From the NCBI GenBank assembly GCA_030674185.1, contig JAPXFY010000015.1, forward strand, positions 18,044,489 to 18,108,488: a DNA stretch of 64,000 bases, written 5' to 3'. Numbering within the stretch: the stretch's first letter is position 1; each line of letters begins with the position of its first letter. Made by a program: the position numbers and the translations under genes. This DNA comes from Monoplex corrugatus. Its lineage: Eukaryota; Mollusca; Gastropoda; Littorinimorpha; Ranellidae. This document shows positions 63,541 through 64,000 of the stretch, in pieces. The notes beneath the pieces were generated by a model. The model was not told where the DNA came from. It worked only from the letters and a program-made list of their open reading frames with translations, and did no database searches.

Positions 63541-64000
63541 CTTTGGCATCTCCTTAGATTATGTGCGCGTGTGCATTGATGTGTACTTGATTTTCTTTCC
63601 TTTTTTCCCGTGAAGTATTGTGTATGTTTTGAAAGGTTATAGACGAGTGGTCAACCCAGGGGCATGTCCTTAGATTATGCGCGTGTGCATTGATATGTGT
63701 ACTTAATTTTCTTTTCCTTTTTTTCCTGTTGAAGTTTTGTATAATTATGTTTTGAAACGGTTATAGATGGAGTGGTCAACGCCAGGGGCATCTCCTAAGA
63801 TTATGTGCGCGAATGCATTGATATGTGTACTTAATTTTCTTTTCCCCTTTTTTTTTTTAACCTGTTGAAGTATTGTATGTTTTGAAACGGTTATAGATGG
63901 AGTGGTCAACGCCAGGGGCATGTCCTTAGATTATGTGTGCGCGAATGCATTGATAATGATATGTGTACTTGATTTTCTTTTCCTTTTTTAATTTTTTTTA
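63541..64000 (+). repeat. Tandem array derived from family A
   Basis: Four units of 115-131 bp, running off the window. Each covers A from 'ggagtggtcaacgccagggg' to 'gttttgaaacggttatag', after which 'atggagtgg' starts the next unit. Unit marks (catctcct or catgtcct) are at 63548, 63663, 63788 and 63919, and the two variants alternate. Confidence 0.9.

Overview
This window looks like intergenic DNA from an animal nuclear genome. It is extremely rich in microsatellites, minisatellites and short retroelements, and I found no host protein-coding gene, rRNA or functional tRNA. The dispersed families point to a mollusc, most likely a gastropod: a repeat ending in (CAGTTT)n followed by a 'TCTCAAGA..GACGTCTCCGCGCTCGG' block, tRNA-headed SINEs, and 'GACGTTAAATCAA' tails. 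That assignment rests on memory of molluscan repeats, not on a search. The very long open frames (for example 781 aa at 6.2-8.6 kb and 1199 aa at 19.5-23.2 kb) come from tandem arrays in low-complexity DNA and are not genes.

The only real protein-coding signal is broken pieces of non-LTR retrotransposons. One LINE family (LINE-1 here; my label, not mammalian L1) has a reverse-transcriptase core with a YADD box at 29.3-29.7 kb. It also has five 5'-truncated copies sharing one 3' end, at 2.9, 13.4, 39.1, 44.8 and 49.5 kb. In the copies that keep the frame, the stop codon is followed by a (GAT)n tail. A second LINE type is represented by a C-terminal piece at 39.7-40.1 kb, and a third is possible near 32.9 kb.

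I gave local letters to dispersed families that I could recognise by comparing the window with itself. A is a 560-670 bp retroposon with a 5' hairpin, TATAAATAG, and target-site duplications (TSDs) at several copies. B is the CAGTTT-ended repeat. C is a repeat with a B-box-like head. D has a hairpin-plus-GAA core. E, F, G, H, J and K are smaller. P is a foldback element with ends TTAA-CCCTTTGACTCCC..GGGAGTCAAAGGG-TTAA, very likely a piggyBac-type MITE, with about a dozen loci here.

The layout, left to right, is as follows. 0-6 kb holds C, SINE, P, D, E and A copies. 6.6-8.5 kb is a 33-bp minisatellite. 9.9-11.5 kb holds CCAA repeats, a SINE and a 27-bp array. 12.9-16.7 kb is a tandem duplication of an A+G unit of about 1.03 kb with a LINE inside. 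17.3-17.5 kb is a large palindrome. 19.6-23.1 kb holds 21-bp then 44-bp pyrimidine-rich arrays. 23-32 kb is mixed repeats with the RT fragment. 33-34.4 kb is a 51-bp array. 34.7-40.1 kb is deeply nested A, B, G, P, SINE and LINE copies. 42.1-43 kb is a 12-bp array, and 43-50 kb is long CA/TG runs with A, P and LINE copies. 50.5-52.7 kb holds hexamer and 57-bp arrays. 55.9-56.7 kb is a 41-bp array carrying 19 perfect TGACGTCA palindromes. 60-61.4 kb is a 65-bp array. The end of the window holds P, D and an array derived from A.

Two themes stand out. Nested insertions give a relative order of activity: P went into A and into C, LINE-1 into A, A into a SINE, and a SINE into C. In addition, several satellite arrays (43-bp from P, 56-bp from C, about 125-bp from A) are amplified pieces of dispersed elements that exist elsewhere in the same window.
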